A stretch of 29,674 nt of DNA from F23-B02 sp045601285 (GCA_045601285.1 JAZRZJ010000028.1:1-29674), one strand, 5' to 3'; positions 1-8,118 are shown, counted from the stretch's first letter. Notes: generated by a model from the sequence alone, not told the origin. Translations and numbers: made by a program.

Positions 1-49
1 CATCATCTGAACCGGAATTAAAAAAACAACCCGAAAGGAGTATATATAC

Positions 50-1990
50 ATGGACAAAAAAACCTTCTACATCACCACACCCATCTATTACCCCTCGGAC
101 AAGCTGCACATAGGTCACACCTACTGCACGGTCGCCACCGACACCATTGCCCGATACAAAAGGCTCTGCGGCTATGACGTCATGTTCCTCACCGGCACCG
201 ACGAGCACGGTCAGAAGATCGAGGAAAAGGCAAAGCAGGCGGGAATGACCCCGCAGGCGTTCGTCGATAAGATCGTCGAGGGCCCCGGCGGCATCACCGA
301 CCTGTGGAAGCTTATGAACATCTCCAACGACCGCTTTATCCGCACGACAGACGATTATCACGTTGAGTCTATCCAGCGGATATTCAAAAAGATGTACGAC
401 AAGGGCGATATATACAAGGGCGCATACAAGGGTATGTACTGCACCCCCTGCGAAAGCTTCTGGACCGAAAGCCAGCTTGTTGACGGCAAATGCCCCGACT
501 GCGGCAGAGAGGTACATTACGCAGAGGAGGAGGCATACTTCTTCAGGCTTTCAAAGTACGCAAAGCCCGTGCAGGAGCTTCTGGAGGGCGGCGAATTTCT
601 GCAGCCTGCCTCCCGCGTCAACGAAATGATCAATAACTTCATTAAGCCCGGTCTTGAGGATCTCTGCGTTTCCCGCACCAGCTTCAGCTGGGGCATTCCC
701 GTGGACTTTGACCCGGGTCACGTTGTTTACGTCTGGGTCGATGCGCTGTTCAACTACTGCACCGCCATGGGCTATCTCAACGACAGATACGACGATTTTG
801 AAAAGTACTGGCCCGCACACCACATCGTCGGCAAGGAGATCGTGCGTTTCCACTCCATCATCTGGCCCGCAATGCTCATGAGCGTTGATCTTCCCCTGCC
901 CAAGAAGGTTTACGGCCACGGCTGGCTGGTCATCGACGGCGGCAAGATGAGCAAGTCCAAGGGCAACGTTGTCGATCCCTACCTGCTGGCGGATATGTTC
1001 GGCGTTGACGCTCTGCGCTTCTTCCTGCTGCGCACCTTCCCCTTCGGCTCCGACGGCAACTTCTCCAACGAGCTGCTTATCTCTACCATCAACACCGACC
1101 TTGCAAACGATCTGGGCAACCTTGTTTCCCGCACCACCGCCATGGTGGACAAGTACTTCGGCGGCAAGCTCATTCCCGAGCGCGAGGCTGACGAGCTTGA
1201 CAGCGAGCTCATTGAAATGATCAAGTCCGCTCCCGCAAAGTACGCGGCACAGATGGATAACTTCCAGCTTCACCTTGCACTTGAGGAAGTGTTTAAACTC
1301 ATTCAGCGTGCCAACAAGTACATCGACGAAACTGCACCCTGGGTGCTGGCAAAGGAGGAGGCAAAGAAGCCCCGCCTCGCCACTGTCATGTACAATCTTC
1401 TTGAGGCACTGCGCGCTGCCCTCACCATGCTGAAGCCCTTCATTCCCGAAAGCTGCGACAAGGCTCTTGAGCAAATCGGCGGCACCGAGGTCGCGGTATG
1501 GGACAACGCAGGCAAGTACGGCGTAATGCCCGAAGAGGCTGTTGCCCACAAGGGCGAAACCCTCTTCCCCCGCATCGACATGGCAAAGGCACTTGAAGAG
1601 CTTGAGGCCGCAAAGAAAAAGGCCGAGGGTCCCAAGTTCCCGCCTGTTCTTCCCGATGTCAGTATCGATGAGTTTGCGAAGTGCGATATGCGCGTCTGCA
1701 AGGTTCTGTCCTGCGAGGCCGTGAAGAAGAGCGAAAAGCTTCTCAAGTTCCAGCTTGACGACGGCAGCGGCACTCCCCGCCAGATCCTCTCCGGCATTCA
1801 CAAGTTCTACGAGCCCGAGCAGCTTGTGGGCAAGACCGTTGTTGCAATCCTCAACCTGCCCAGCCGCAAGATGATGGGGCAGGAATCCAACGGCATGCTG
1901 CTTTCCGCAGTCCATGAGGAAAACGGCAAGGAAGAGCTTCACCTGCTCATGCTTGACGATTCCGTTCCTGCAGGCTTCCAGCTCTGCTGA
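50..1990 (+). CDS. metG: Methionyl-tRNA synthetase
   Basis: Charges tRNA-Met with methionine in the cytoplasm, for both initiation and elongation. The 646-residue protein opens with the class I synthetase fold: HIGH signature at residues 20-23 and KMSKS at 299-303. A four-cysteine zinc knuckle lies between them (C131, C134, C148, C151). An anticodon-binding helical region follows. The last ~105 residues, from about FAKCDMRVCKV onward, form a Trbp111-like tRNA-binding OB domain, giving the full dimeric form of MetRS. The start is supported by an AAAGGAG site about 10 bases before the ATG. Only 49 bases lie upstream, so its promoter cannot be assessed. A hairpin terminator follows the stop, so it is probably the last gene of its transcript. 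Family assignment is secure. Confidence 0.98.
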   Translation: MDKKTFYITTPIYYPSDKLHIGHTYCTVATDTIARYKRLCGYDVMFLTGTDEHGQKIEEKAKQAGMTPQAFVDKIVEGPGGITDLWKLMNISNDRFIRTTDDYHVESIQRIFKKMYDKGDIYKGAYKGMYCTPCESFWTESQLVDGKCPDCGREVHYAEEEAYFFRLSKYAKPVQELLEGGEFLQPASRVNEMINNFIKPGLEDLCVSRTSFSWGIPVDFDPGHVVYVWVDALFNYCTAMGYLNDRYDDFEKYWPAHHIVGKEIVRFHSIIWPAMLMSVDLPLPKKVYGHGWLVIDGGKMSKSKGNVVDPYLLADMFGVDALRFFLLRTFPFGSDGNFSNELLISTINTDLANDLGNLVSRTTAMVDKYFGGKLIPEREADELDSELIEMIKSAPAKYAAQMDNFQLHLALEEVFKLIQRANKYIDETAPWVLAKEEAKKPRLATVMYNLLEALRAALTMLKPFIPESCDKALEQIGGTEVAVWDNAGKYGVMPEEAVAHKGETLFPRIDMAKALEELEAAKKKAEGPKFPPVLPDVSIDEFAKCDMRVCKVLSCEAVKKSEKLLKFQLDDGSGTPRQILSGIHKFYEPEQLVGKTVVAILNLPSRKMMGQESNGMLLSAVHEENGKEELHLLMLDDSVPAGFQLC

Positions 1991-1999
1991 TTACAAATA

Positions 2000-2048
2000 A
2001 AAGATTACCGGCAGGTTTCTTTTGAGCTCTGCCGGTGATCTTTATTTT
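2000..2048 (+). terminator. Intrinsic terminator of metG
   Basis: A 15-bp stem (2000-2014 with 2029-2043; one G-T pair) rich in GC at its tip is followed by TTTATTTT. It lies 10 bases after the metG stop. Confidence 0.85.
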
Positions 2049-2133
2049 AACTTTTCCTCTCCGCTCATAACGCATCTCTCTGTTTTTGATGTAATAATTA
2101 TACCGCATTTTTCCGCTTGTGTCATCTGGCGTA

Positions 2134-2161
2134 TTGAAATTCAGGTAAATTTTGATATACT
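2134..2161 (+). promoter_or_regulatory. Sigma-A type promoter for the D-cysteine desulfhydrase-like gene
   Basis: TTGAAA at 2134-2139 and TATACT at 2156-2161 are separated by 16 bases. The GGAGGTG ribosome binding site at 2177-2183 and the ATG at 2188 follow closely. Confidence 0.65.
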
Positions 2162-2187
2162 GAAAGCAAACAGCCCGGAGGTGTGTT

Positions 2188-3144
2188 ATGAAAAATTTAA
2201 AGGACTTTGACAGGATTCCCCTTGCGATACTTCCTACCCCCATGCACAAGCTGGAAAACATCAGCCGCATTCTCGGCACAAACGTCTGGATCAAGCGCGA
2301 TGACCTGACGGGCATCGGTCTCGGCGGCAACAAGGTCAGAAAGCTTGAGTTTCTCCTTGCCGATGCAAAAAGGCAGGGCGCGGAAATTATATTCACCACG
2401 GGCGGAGCTCAGTCCAATCACGCAATGCTCACCGCAGCCTGCGCAAAGCGCCTGGGCATGACCCCCATTCTCATTCTCAAAAAGCGCGGAGTAACCGACA
2501 GAAAGGGCAACCAACTTCTTGAGTATCTCATGGATACTGACGTGCGCTTCATGGACACGGACAGCTATGACGATATTTACGCCGAAATGGACAGAGTGGG
2601 CAGGGAGCTCGGAAAGCCCTACTACAAAATTCCCTGCGGAGGCTCAAACGCCATAGGCTCTCTCGGCTATGTTGCCTGCATGAAGGAAATTGCCGAAAGC
2701 GGCGTGCATTTTGACCACGTTATATGTGCAGAGGGCAGCGGCGGCACCCACGCAGGCGTGGCACTGGGCGCAAAGCTCTTTATGCCCGGCACAAAGACAA
2801 TGGGCATGATGGTTGACGATGACCCCTTTGACGTTATAACCACGGGCATCATGAAGGAGGCCGTGAAGCTTCTCGGGCTTGATCTGGAAGTCACCTCCGC
2901 AGACGTTCATCTGCTGAATATGTGCGGTCCTGGCTACGCCATTCCCTCCGAGGAGGGCAACGCCGCGATCCGTATGCTTGCGGAAAACGAAGGTCTGTTC
3001 CTTGACCCTGTATACACGGGCAAGGCCTTTGCGGGACTCATTAAGCTTGCAAAAGATGGTGCCTTCAAGCCCACGGACAACGTGCTTTTCCTCTACTCAG
3101 GCGGTGCAGGCGGTCTTTTTGCCCTTGACATTGATTTGGGATAA
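2188..3144 (+). CDS. D-cysteine desulfhydrase / ACC deaminase family PLP enzyme
   Basis: A 318-residue fold-type II PLP enzyme of the D-cysteine desulfhydrase / 1-aminocyclopropane-1-carboxylate deaminase family. Members eliminate sulfide from D-cysteine to give pyruvate and ammonia, or act on related small D-amino acids. The PLP-binding lysine is predicted at K49 in GLGGNKVRK. The substrate loop TTGGAQSNHA and the phosphate-binding EGSGGTHAG follow in the expected order, and the length is typical. The start is fixed by GGAGGTG five bases upstream of the ATG. It is expressed alone from its own promoter and converges on proS. The sequence seen here does not separate desulfhydrase from deaminase activity. 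D-cysteine desulfhydrase is the likelier role in a gut-type anaerobe, which is inference. Confidence 0.88.
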   Translation: MKNLKDFDRIPLAILPTPMHKLENISRILGTNVWIKRDDLTGIGLGGNKVRKLEFLLADAKRQGAEIIFTTGGAQSNHAMLTAACAKRLGMTPILILKKRGVTDRKGNQLLEYLMDTDVRFMDTDSYDDIYAEMDRVGRELGKPYYKIPCGGSNAIGSLGYVACMKEIAESGVHFDHVICAEGSGGTHAGVALGAKLFMPGTKTMGMMVDDDPFDVITTGIMKEAVKLLGLDLEVTSADVHLLNMCGPGYAIPSEEGNAAIRMLAENEGLFLDPVYTGKAFAGLIKLAKDGAFKPTDNVLFLYSGGAGGLFALDIDLG

Positions 3145-3147
3145 AAC

Positions 3148-3190
3148 AAAAACCCACCCCGAAGTTTTTACACTTCAGGGTGGGTTTTGA
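3148..3190. terminator. Bidirectional terminator between the desulfhydrase-like gene and proS
   Basis: A long stem AAAACCCACCCCGAAG / CTTCAGGGTGGGTTTT has A-rich and T-rich flanks on both sides. It sits between convergent stops at 3144 and 3193 and can end both transcripts. Confidence 0.88.
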
Positions 3191-3192
3191 TT

Positions 3193-4629
3193 TTAGTAGG
3201 CAACGCCCCAGTAAATCATGTGCTTTGCTTTTCTGCCGCAGATGGGGCAGGTGTCGCCCAGGTCTTCCTGCTTGAAGGGAATGCAGCGTGAGGACATGCC
3301 CGCTTCTTCCTTCATCTTCATTTCGCACTCAAGCTCGCCGCACCACATGGTCTTGATGAAGCCGCCCTTGGTTTCCTGAATTTCCTTTGCTTCCTCAAGG
3401 GAATGTGCCTCGAAAATATGCTCGTCAAGGTTCTTCTTTGCCTTGTCGAAAAGTCCCTGCTGAACATCGGCAAGCAGCTCGGGAAGCCTTGCCTCAAGCT
3501 CGTCGAGGGAAACGGAAATCTTCTCGCCGTTGTCGCGGCGGACTGCCATGCAGACATTGTTCACAATGTCGCGGGGACCTATCTCAATGCGGAGGGGAAC
3601 GCCCTTCATCTCGTACTGTGCGCACTTCCAGCCCAGGCTGTTGTCGCTGGTGTCAATCTTTGCGCGGATACCTGCGGCCTTGACTGTCTCGTAAAGCTCG
3701 GTTGCCTTTTCGATGACGCCTTCCTTATGCTGTGCAACGGGAACGACAATGACCTGAATGGGTGCAATGCGGGGAGGCAGTACCAGACCGCTGTTGTCGC
3801 CGTGGGTCATGATGATGCCGCCTATGATGCGGGTGGACATACCCCAGGATGTCTGATGGGGGTACTTCAGCTTGTTGTCCTTATCGGAGAAGGTAATGTC
3901 AAACTGCTTTGCAAAGCCGTCGCCGAAATAGTGGCTGGTGCCGGACTGTAGAGCCTTGCGGTCGTGCATCATGCACTCGATGGTGTAGGTGTTGACTGCA
4001 CCTGCGAACTTTTCCTTGTCGGTCTTGTTGCCGCGGATTACGGGCATTGCAAGGTAATTTTCGCAGAGGTCGGCGTAAACCTCAAGCTGCTGCAGGGTCT
4101 CCCTGCGGGCTTCCTCCTCGCTAATATGCAGGGTGTGTCCCTCCTGCCACAGAAACTCTCTGCCGCGGAGGAAGGGACGGGTGGTCTTTTCCCAGCGCAG
4201 AACGCTGCACCACTGGTTGTAAAGCATGGGCAGGTCGCGCCATGAGTGGACGGTGTGGCTCCAGTGGTCACAGAAAAGGGTTTCGGAGGTGGGGCGGATA
4301 CACAGACGCTCGGGGAGCTCCTCGCTGCCGCCCACGGTTACCCATGCACACTCGGGCGCAAAGCCCTCAACATGATCCTTTTCCTTCTGCAGAAGGCTTT
4401 CGGGAATGAGCATGGGCATGGACACGTTCTCATGTCCGCCCTCCTTGAACATTCTGTCAAGCTCCTTCTGGATATTTTCCCAGATTGCATAGCCGTAGGG
4501 ACGCAGGACAAAAAGTCCCTTTACGCCTGAGTAATCGACGAGCTCCGCCTTGGTGCAAACGTCGGTGAACCACTGGGCAAAGTCCTGCTCCATATCGGTT
4601 ATCTGTTCAACTTTCTTTTCTTTTGCCAT
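3193..4629 (-). CDS. proS: Prolyl-tRNA synthetase, short archaeal/eukaryote-like type
   Basis: Charges tRNA-Pro with proline in the cytoplasm. At 478 residues it is the short ProRS (type 3) that lacks the inserted editing domain of the long bacterial enzyme. Class II motifs are visible: motif 2 in QWCSVLRWEKTTRPFLRGREF and motif 3 in GMSTRIIGGIIMTHGD. The C-terminal extension holds cysteines (CGELEC, RCIPF, CPICGRK) and ends in WGVAY, with the C-terminal tyrosine typical of this type. The start has AGGAGA 8-13 bases upstream and a good promoter further up. Many gut Clostridia use this form, so it is not evidence of recent transfer by itself. Confidence 0.97.
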   Translation of the reverse strand: MAKEKKVEQITDMEQDFAQWFTDVCTKAELVDYSGVKGLFVLRPYGYAIWENIQKELDRMFKEGGHENVSMPMLIPESLLQKEKDHVEGFAPECAWVTVGGSEELPERLCIRPTSETLFCDHWSHTVHSWRDLPMLYNQWCSVLRWEKTTRPFLRGREFLWQEGHTLHISEEEARRETLQQLEVYADLCENYLAMPVIRGNKTDKEKFAGAVNTYTIECMMHDRKALQSGTSHYFGDGFAKQFDITFSDKDNKLKYPHQTSWGMSTRIIGGIIMTHGDNSGLVLPPRIAPIQVIVVPVAQHKEGVIEKATELYETVKAAGIRAKIDTSDNSLGWKCAQYEMKGVPLRIEIGPRDIVNNVCMAVRRDNGEKISVSLDELEARLPELLADVQQGLFDKAKKNLDEHIFEAHSLEEAKEIQETKGGFIKTMWCGELECEMKMKEEAGMSSRCIPFKQEDLGDTCPICGRKAKHMIYWGVAY

Positions 4630-4683
4630 TTTTGTTTTCTCCTATCTACCAGAGGCCTTCCTCCAGTATTTTTTAACCAATTT

Positions 4684-4712
4684 ATTTTATATAAGCAGTT
4701 TTCCATTGTCAA
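4684..4712 (-). promoter_or_regulatory. proS promoter
   Basis: On the minus strand, TTGACA (4712-4707) and TAAAAT (4689-4684) are separated by 17 bases. This lies about 55 bases upstream of the proS start. It is divergent from the promoter at 4750-4778. Confidence 0.75.
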
Positions 4713-4749
4713 GAAAATATTGATAAACCGTAAACTTTGATGAATATTC

Positions 4750-4778
4750 TTGACCGTTTTGGCAAATTAAAATATAAT
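4750..4778 (+). promoter_or_regulatory. Promoter of the HAAS-protein operon
   Basis: TTGACC at 4750-4755, a 17-base spacer and a perfect TATAAT at 4773-4778. Transcription should begin near 4785. That leaves only ~24 bases before the first ATG (4809) but ~60 before the ATT at 4845. Confidence 0.82.
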
Positions 4779-4831
4779 ATATTAAGTTAAAGGTAAAACT
4801 ACGTCCATATGTATCAGGGCAAATTCTCTAC

Positions 4832-4847
4832 GGAGGTGACGCGTATT
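4832..4847 (+). promoter_or_regulatory. Strong ribosome binding site facing an ATT start codon
   Basis: GGAGGTGA at 4832-4839 is the only strong Shine-Dalgarno in the leader. At its optimal distance (8 bases after GGAGG) lies the in-frame ATT at 4845-4847. The upstream ATG at 4809 has only a weak AAAGG 15 bases before it. The next ATG, at 4863, is 26 bases from the site. This decides the chosen start of the next gene. Confidence 0.6.
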
Positions 4848-5975
4848 AACAGACAGCGTTACATGGCTGAGCTTTCGAAGCTGCTTACCTTCATGTTCAA
4901 GGAAGACAGGGACGAAATTATTCAGCATTACAACAAAATGCTCGATGAGGCCGAGGACGAGGAGGCCATGCTGGAGGAGTTTGGCTCCCCCACCAAGCTT
5001 GCCGTTACAATTTCCCGCAACTACAACCGTGAGGTCAGAAAGCTTGCGGTAAATGCAGATTCCAAGGAAGCTGCCACCGCTCCCGAAACCTTCACTGCCA
5101 TAACCCCCGCGAAGCGCGAAGAGGAAGAAGGCGAAAAAGAGGAGCACGAAGCTCCTGCCTTTGTCGGAAGCTACGAGGACATCGTTGAGGAAATCCGCAA
5201 GGAGAGAGCCGCAGAGCAGGGCGTTGAATATGTGCCTCTCTTTGTAAAGGAAGAAGCTCCCGTCGAGGAAGACACTCCCGTTGAGGAGGAAACTCCCGCT
5301 GAGGAAGAGACTCCCGTTGAGGAGGAGGCTCCCGTTGAGGAGGCTCCCGTTGAGGGGGAAGCTCCCGCCGAGGAAGAGGCTCCCGTTGAGGAAGCGGCTC
5401 CCGTTGAGGAGGAAGCTCCCGTTGAGGAGGAGGCTCCCGTTGAGGAGGAAGCTCCCGCCGAGGAAGAGGCTCCCGTTGAGGAAGAGGCTCCCGTTGAGGA
5501 AGAGGCTCCCGCCGAGGAAGAGGCTCCCGTTGAGGAGGAGGCTCCCGTTGAGGAGGAGGCTCCCGTTGAGGAGGAGGCAATCCTCATTGACGACAGCCCC
5601 ATTTATGACCGTGACGGCGATTTTGAAACCGAGGAACGCATACGTCCTCTGGCGCTTATCGCCTATCTCATCGTTGCAGTACCCGTCGGACTGGTTCTGT
5701 TTGCGGTTCTCGCCGTAGTCGTGCTGGCTCTGCTCGGCGCCTCCTGCTATGTGGGCGCGGCAGGCATAAGCGTTCTAACCACCGCCTTCTCCGGTGTACA
5801 GCTCATGGCTGACACCTTCATCGTTCTGGGTGCGGGCATTGTACTGATTGCTGTCGGCATTATTTTTGCATGGTTCTCAATCTGGCTTACTGTTATCAGC
5901 TTCCGCGGTCTCTTCCGCGGCATTGTGGCGCTCGGTCACAAGTGGTGCGTAAAGGAGGTTGCTGTCAATGGCTAA
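4845..5975 (+). CDS. HAAS/DUF1700-type membrane protein with a Glu-rich tandem repeat
   Basis: Not assigned a precise function. Residues 1-70 (reading from the ATT start: [M]NRQRYMAELSKLL...EFGSPTKLAVTI) match the HAAS/DUF1700 helical domain, which usually opens with a phrase like MNKEEFLEEL. A charged linker follows. Residues ~136-245 are a tandem repeat built on the unit PVEEEA (also PAEEEA and shorter PVEEA forms). The C-terminal ~110 residues hold two to three membrane spans (LALIAYLIVAVPVGLVLFAVL, TFIVLGAGIVLIAVGIIFAWF) and a basic tail. HAAS proteins are commonly encoded beside PadR regulators or envelope-stress proteins, but no PadR is adjacent here. Start: ATT is preferred over ATG 4809 (388 residues) for ribosome-site spacing and family fit. 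The stop overlaps the next gene by 8 bases. Confidence 0.78.
   Translation: MNRQRYMAELSKLLTFMFKEDRDEIIQHYNKMLDEAEDEEAMLEEFGSPTKLAVTISRNYNREVRKLAVNADSKEAATAPETFTAITPAKREEEEGEKEEHEAPAFVGSYEDIVEEIRKERAAEQGVEYVPLFVKEEAPVEEDTPVEEETPAEEETPVEEEAPVEEAPVEGEAPAEEEAPVEEAAPVEEEAPVEEEAPVEEEAPAEEEAPVEEEAPVEEEAPAEEEAPVEEEAPVEEEAPVEEEAILIDDSPIYDRDGDFETEERIRPLALIAYLIVAVPVGLVLFAVLAVVVLALLGASCYVGAAGISVLTTAFSGVQLMADTFIVLGAGIVLIAVGIIFAWFSIWLTVISFRGLFRGIVALGHKWCVKEVAVNG
5250..5579 (+). repeat. In-frame 18/15-bp tandem repeat encoding PVEEEA units
   Basis: About 18 near-identical copies of GAGGAAGCTCCCGTTGAG-type units (GCT CCC GTT or GCC, then two to three GAG/GAA codons). All units are multiples of three, so copy-number change keeps the frame. 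The product is an acidic, proline-spaced, probably extended linker. Confidence 0.92.
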
Positions 5976-6171
5976 GGTTTGGAAGGTACTCGGTATTATA
6001 ACCGGAATAGCTGTGCTGCTCGGTCTTGTCTGCATAGGCGTGGGCTTCATAACCGGCGGCAACCTTGAAAGAATTAAAACTCTTCTGGAATCCAACTACG
6101 GTCTTGAAAATCTCCGCAGCTTCCTTGAAGAAGTTATCCACAAAATCGTGGGCATCAATCCCCTGAACTGA
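5968..6171 (+). CDS. Small membrane protein coupled to the HAAS gene
   Basis: A 67-residue protein of unknown function. It has one N-terminal membrane span (VLGIITGIAVLLGLVCIGVGF), a GG turn and an amphipathic helical tail (NLERIKTLLESNYGLENLRSFLEEVI). The ATG at 5968 is chosen because AGGAGG lies nine bases before it. It overlaps the upstream stop by 8 bases, which suggests translational coupling and a joint role with the HAAS protein. The N-terminal layout resembles the membrane start of DUF4097-type adhesin-like proteins that often follow HAAS genes, so it may be a minimal or shortened partner. That comparison is inference from general pattern only. Confidence 0.75.
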   Translation: MAKVWKVLGIITGIAVLLGLVCIGVGFITGGNLERIKTLLESNYGLENLRSFLEEVIHKIVGINPLN

Positions 6172-6206
6172 AAAAAATCCCCTGTCACATGACAGGGGAT
6201 TTTTTC
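6172..6206. terminator. Bidirectional terminator
   Basis: AATCCCCTGTCA / TGACAGGGGATT stem with an A-run before and a T-run after. It begins right after the stop at 6171 and ends just before the convergent stop at 6208. Confidence 0.9.
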
Positions 6207-6207
6207 A

Positions 6208-7584
6208 TCATTCTTCTGTAATTACGGGTTCATCACTGACCTTGGGGCCGTCGTAATCCATCATTCTCACCAGCACCGTGCAGGCCTCTCCGCGTGTTGC
6301 CGTGCGCTTCGGCTCAAAGCAGCCGTTGTTGCCCTGAAGCAGACCGTTTGCATAGCAGAAGGCAACGTATTCGCCCGCCCAGCTGCTGAAGGCGTCAACG
6401 TCTCCGATGTCGAAATCCTCAAGGGAATATTCGCCGCTGACATCATAGCCCATATACGCAAGGAATAAGGTCATTATCTTTGCAATCTGCTCACGCGTGA
6501 TGTTTCTGTCGGGATAGAAATTGCCGTCCTCATAGCCGTTCACAATTCCGTTTTCCGCCGCCCACTGAACATAGGACGCGCAGAATTTATCCGTCGGAAC
6601 ATCGGCAAAGGCGCTTTCGCCGTACAGTCCCGTATCCACTCCCGCGGCACGTCCGAGGAAGGTTACGAACTCGCCTCTGGTTACGCTGTTTCTGGGACGG
6701 AAGGTGTGGTCGCCGTAGCCCTTTACCCAGCCCGCAAGCACAGCCTTGTCAATGGCCTCATGCGCCCAGAAGCCGCGGTAATCCAGCAGGCAGTATTCGT
6801 TGTTCGCCGGTTCCTCATCGCTTGCCTTCTGAAGCCCCAGATAGTCGACAATTCCCATTGCATCAGCGTGGGCAAGAGCCTTGAGCTGTTCATCGGTTCT
6901 GAGGTAGTTTGTCGCCTCGTAGGTGTTGTCAATAAAGCAGTGCTCCACCAGTACCGTGACCAGATTGTGCCACAGGCCCGTGCGCACGATTCCGTAATAA
7001 TCCGCAACAGTCCCGTCGGGGTTTTGGTCAGGCGGATTCATCTCGGAGTCACGCGTCAGAAAGCCGCCGTGGTATGTACCTATTCCAAGCTCGTTCAGCC
7101 TTGCGAGAATACACCTGCCCAGCTCATAATCCTTTTCCGCAAGCTCGGGACGGTAATTTCCGTTGGGAACAAGAATGCAGGCGCCGCTTGCGCTGTTCCT
7201 GTAATCCGTGCCGTTTATGTGGAGGCTGATGAAAACATCGGAGCCGCAGTCGGCGGCAATCTGTCCGCGCGTTCCCAGCTCGTATATTCTGTCATATTCC
7301 TCCTGACTGTTGGTTGTGCGGGTGAGCACGACCTTCACCTTTTGGTAGGTTTCAAGCTCCGCCTTGAGATAGTAGGCTATTTTCAGAACAATCTCGGTTT
7401 CACAGTAATCGCGTCCGTTTATTCTGCAGTAGCCGCCGCCGTTGCCTCCGTGACCTGCGTCAACGGTTATGATTGTCCACCCCTCAGCAGATGTCAGCTC
7501 TCCCCCCTCATCTGCGAACACTGCCGTGCAGAGAAGTGAGGCCGTCATAACAAGCGCTGTGAGAATGGAAATTATACGTTTCAT
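6208..7584 (-). CDS. Secreted N-acetylmuramoyl-L-alanine amidase with three SLH domains
   Basis: Cleaves the amide bond between N-acetylmuramic acid and the stem peptide of peptidoglycan, outside the cell. Residues 1-24 are a signal peptide (MKRIISILTALVMTASLLCTAVFA). Residues ~36-240 are an Amidase_3 zinc domain: H45 in VDAGHGG, E62/E64 in CETEI, H122 in SLHING and catalytic E214 in VEHCF. Three C-terminal SLH units follow, starting near residues 258, 325 and 390, with the usual F/W start and TRGE or TREQ motifs. SLH domains bind secondary cell-wall polymer, so the enzyme is probably tethered to the wall. GGGAG lies upstream of the ATG, with a promoter at 7618-7645. Confidence 0.95.
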   Translation of the reverse strand: MKRIISILTALVMTASLLCTAVFADEGGELTSAEGWTIITVDAGHGGNGGGYCRINGRDYCETEIVLKIAYYLKAELETYQKVKVVLTRTTNSQEEYDRIYELGTRGQIAADCGSDVFISLHINGTDYRNSASGACILVPNGNYRPELAEKDYELGRCILARLNELGIGTYHGGFLTRDSEMNPPDQNPDGTVADYYGIVRTGLWHNLVTVLVEHCFIDNTYEATNYLRTDEQLKALAHADAMGIVDYLGLQKASDEEPANNEYCLLDYRGFWAHEAIDKAVLAGWVKGYGDHTFRPRNSVTRGEFVTFLGRAAGVDTGLYGESAFADVPTDKFCASYVQWAAENGIVNGYEDGNFYPDRNITREQIAKIMTLFLAYMGYDVSGEYSLEDFDIGDVDAFSSWAGEYVAFCYANGLLQGNNGCFEPKRTATRGEACTVLVRMMDYDGPKVSDEPVITEE

Positions 7585-7617
7585 AGGTGCCGCTCCCGAT
7601 TCTTAGTTTACATAATA

Positions 7618-7645
7618 ATTATACACCTAAACATCGGATTTGCAA
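7618..7645 (-). promoter_or_regulatory. Amidase promoter
   Basis: Minus-strand TTGCAA (7645-7640) and TATAAT (7623-7618) with a 16-base spacer, about 35 bases upstream of the amidase start. Confidence 0.7.
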
Positions 7646-7654
7646 CACTTTTCG

Positions 7655-8107
7655 CTAAATTTTCCATTTAAACAGCAGCATTCCGCCTGTCATCAGCGCA
7701 AGACCCGCGTATTTTGACCAGGTGAACGCAAGCTTTTCGCTTCCCATAAGCCCGAAGGCATCAATGAGCGCCGCCACCGTGAGCTGTGAAATGAGAATTA
7801 CGGAAATCGCCACCGTTGGCCCCAGGTTTTTTATACCAAGCATGACGGTTATTGTGATGATTATTCCGAACAGACCGCCCAGCCAGTAGAGCTTATTCAC
7901 CTGACCCAGAGCGTTAAAGCTGCCCTGGCGGTAAAATGCCAGCACCAGCAGAGAAAGCACAAAGGCAGTACCCTGCACGAAGGCGTTGGCCTCCATGTTG
8001 CCTATGCCTTCGCCGAGACGCGTGTTCATAACTCCCTGAATGCTCATGGCCATTCCCGCCACAATGCTGAATATTATTCCCCAAAGCATAAAATTTGCTC
8101 CTCTCAT
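7655..8107 (-). CDS. Small DMT-type membrane protein (YdcZ/DUF606-like)
   Basis: A 150-residue integral membrane protein with about five hydrophobic helices (MLWGIIFSIVAGMAMSIQGV, FVQGTAFVLSLLVLAFY, LYWLGGLFGIIITITVMLG, AISVILISQLTVAALIDAFG, YAGLALMTGGMLLF). The pattern, with INxx/QGVMNTRLG early and a GG-rich middle, fits the DUF606/YdcZ branch of the drug/metabolite transporter superfamily, where two halves usually pair. The substrate is unknown. The start at 8107 (MRGANF) is chosen over a 34-residue upstream extension because AGAGGA lies six bases before it and the extension has no membrane-protein character. It is divergent from the ACT-domain gene. Confidence 0.82.
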   Translation of the reverse strand: MRGANFMLWGIIFSIVAGMAMSIQGVMNTRLGEGIGNMEANAFVQGTAFVLSLLVLAFYRQGSFNALGQVNKLYWLGGLFGIIITITVMLGIKNLGPTVAISVILISQLTVAALIDAFGLMGSEKLAFTWSKYAGLALMTGGMLLFKWKI

Positions 8108-8118
8108 GGCTGTTCCTC

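Noticed and set aside
551..1942. 463-residue minus-strand frame inside metG
   Set aside because: It is an antisense shadow of metG without a start signal or family features.
4630..4683. T-box riboswitch upstream of proS
   Set aside because: The leader is only ~50 bases, has no T-box sequence and no antiterminator hairpin.
5250..5579. Possible CRISPR array
   Set aside because: Units of 15-18 bp follow each other without unique spacers and are in frame with a coding gene.
5171..5602. Ser/Thr/Ala/Gly-repeat protein on the minus strand and Arg/Leu-repeat frames
   Set aside because: They are read-outs of the tandem repeat in other frames. Only the PVEEEA frame is continuous with a HAAS head and membrane spans.
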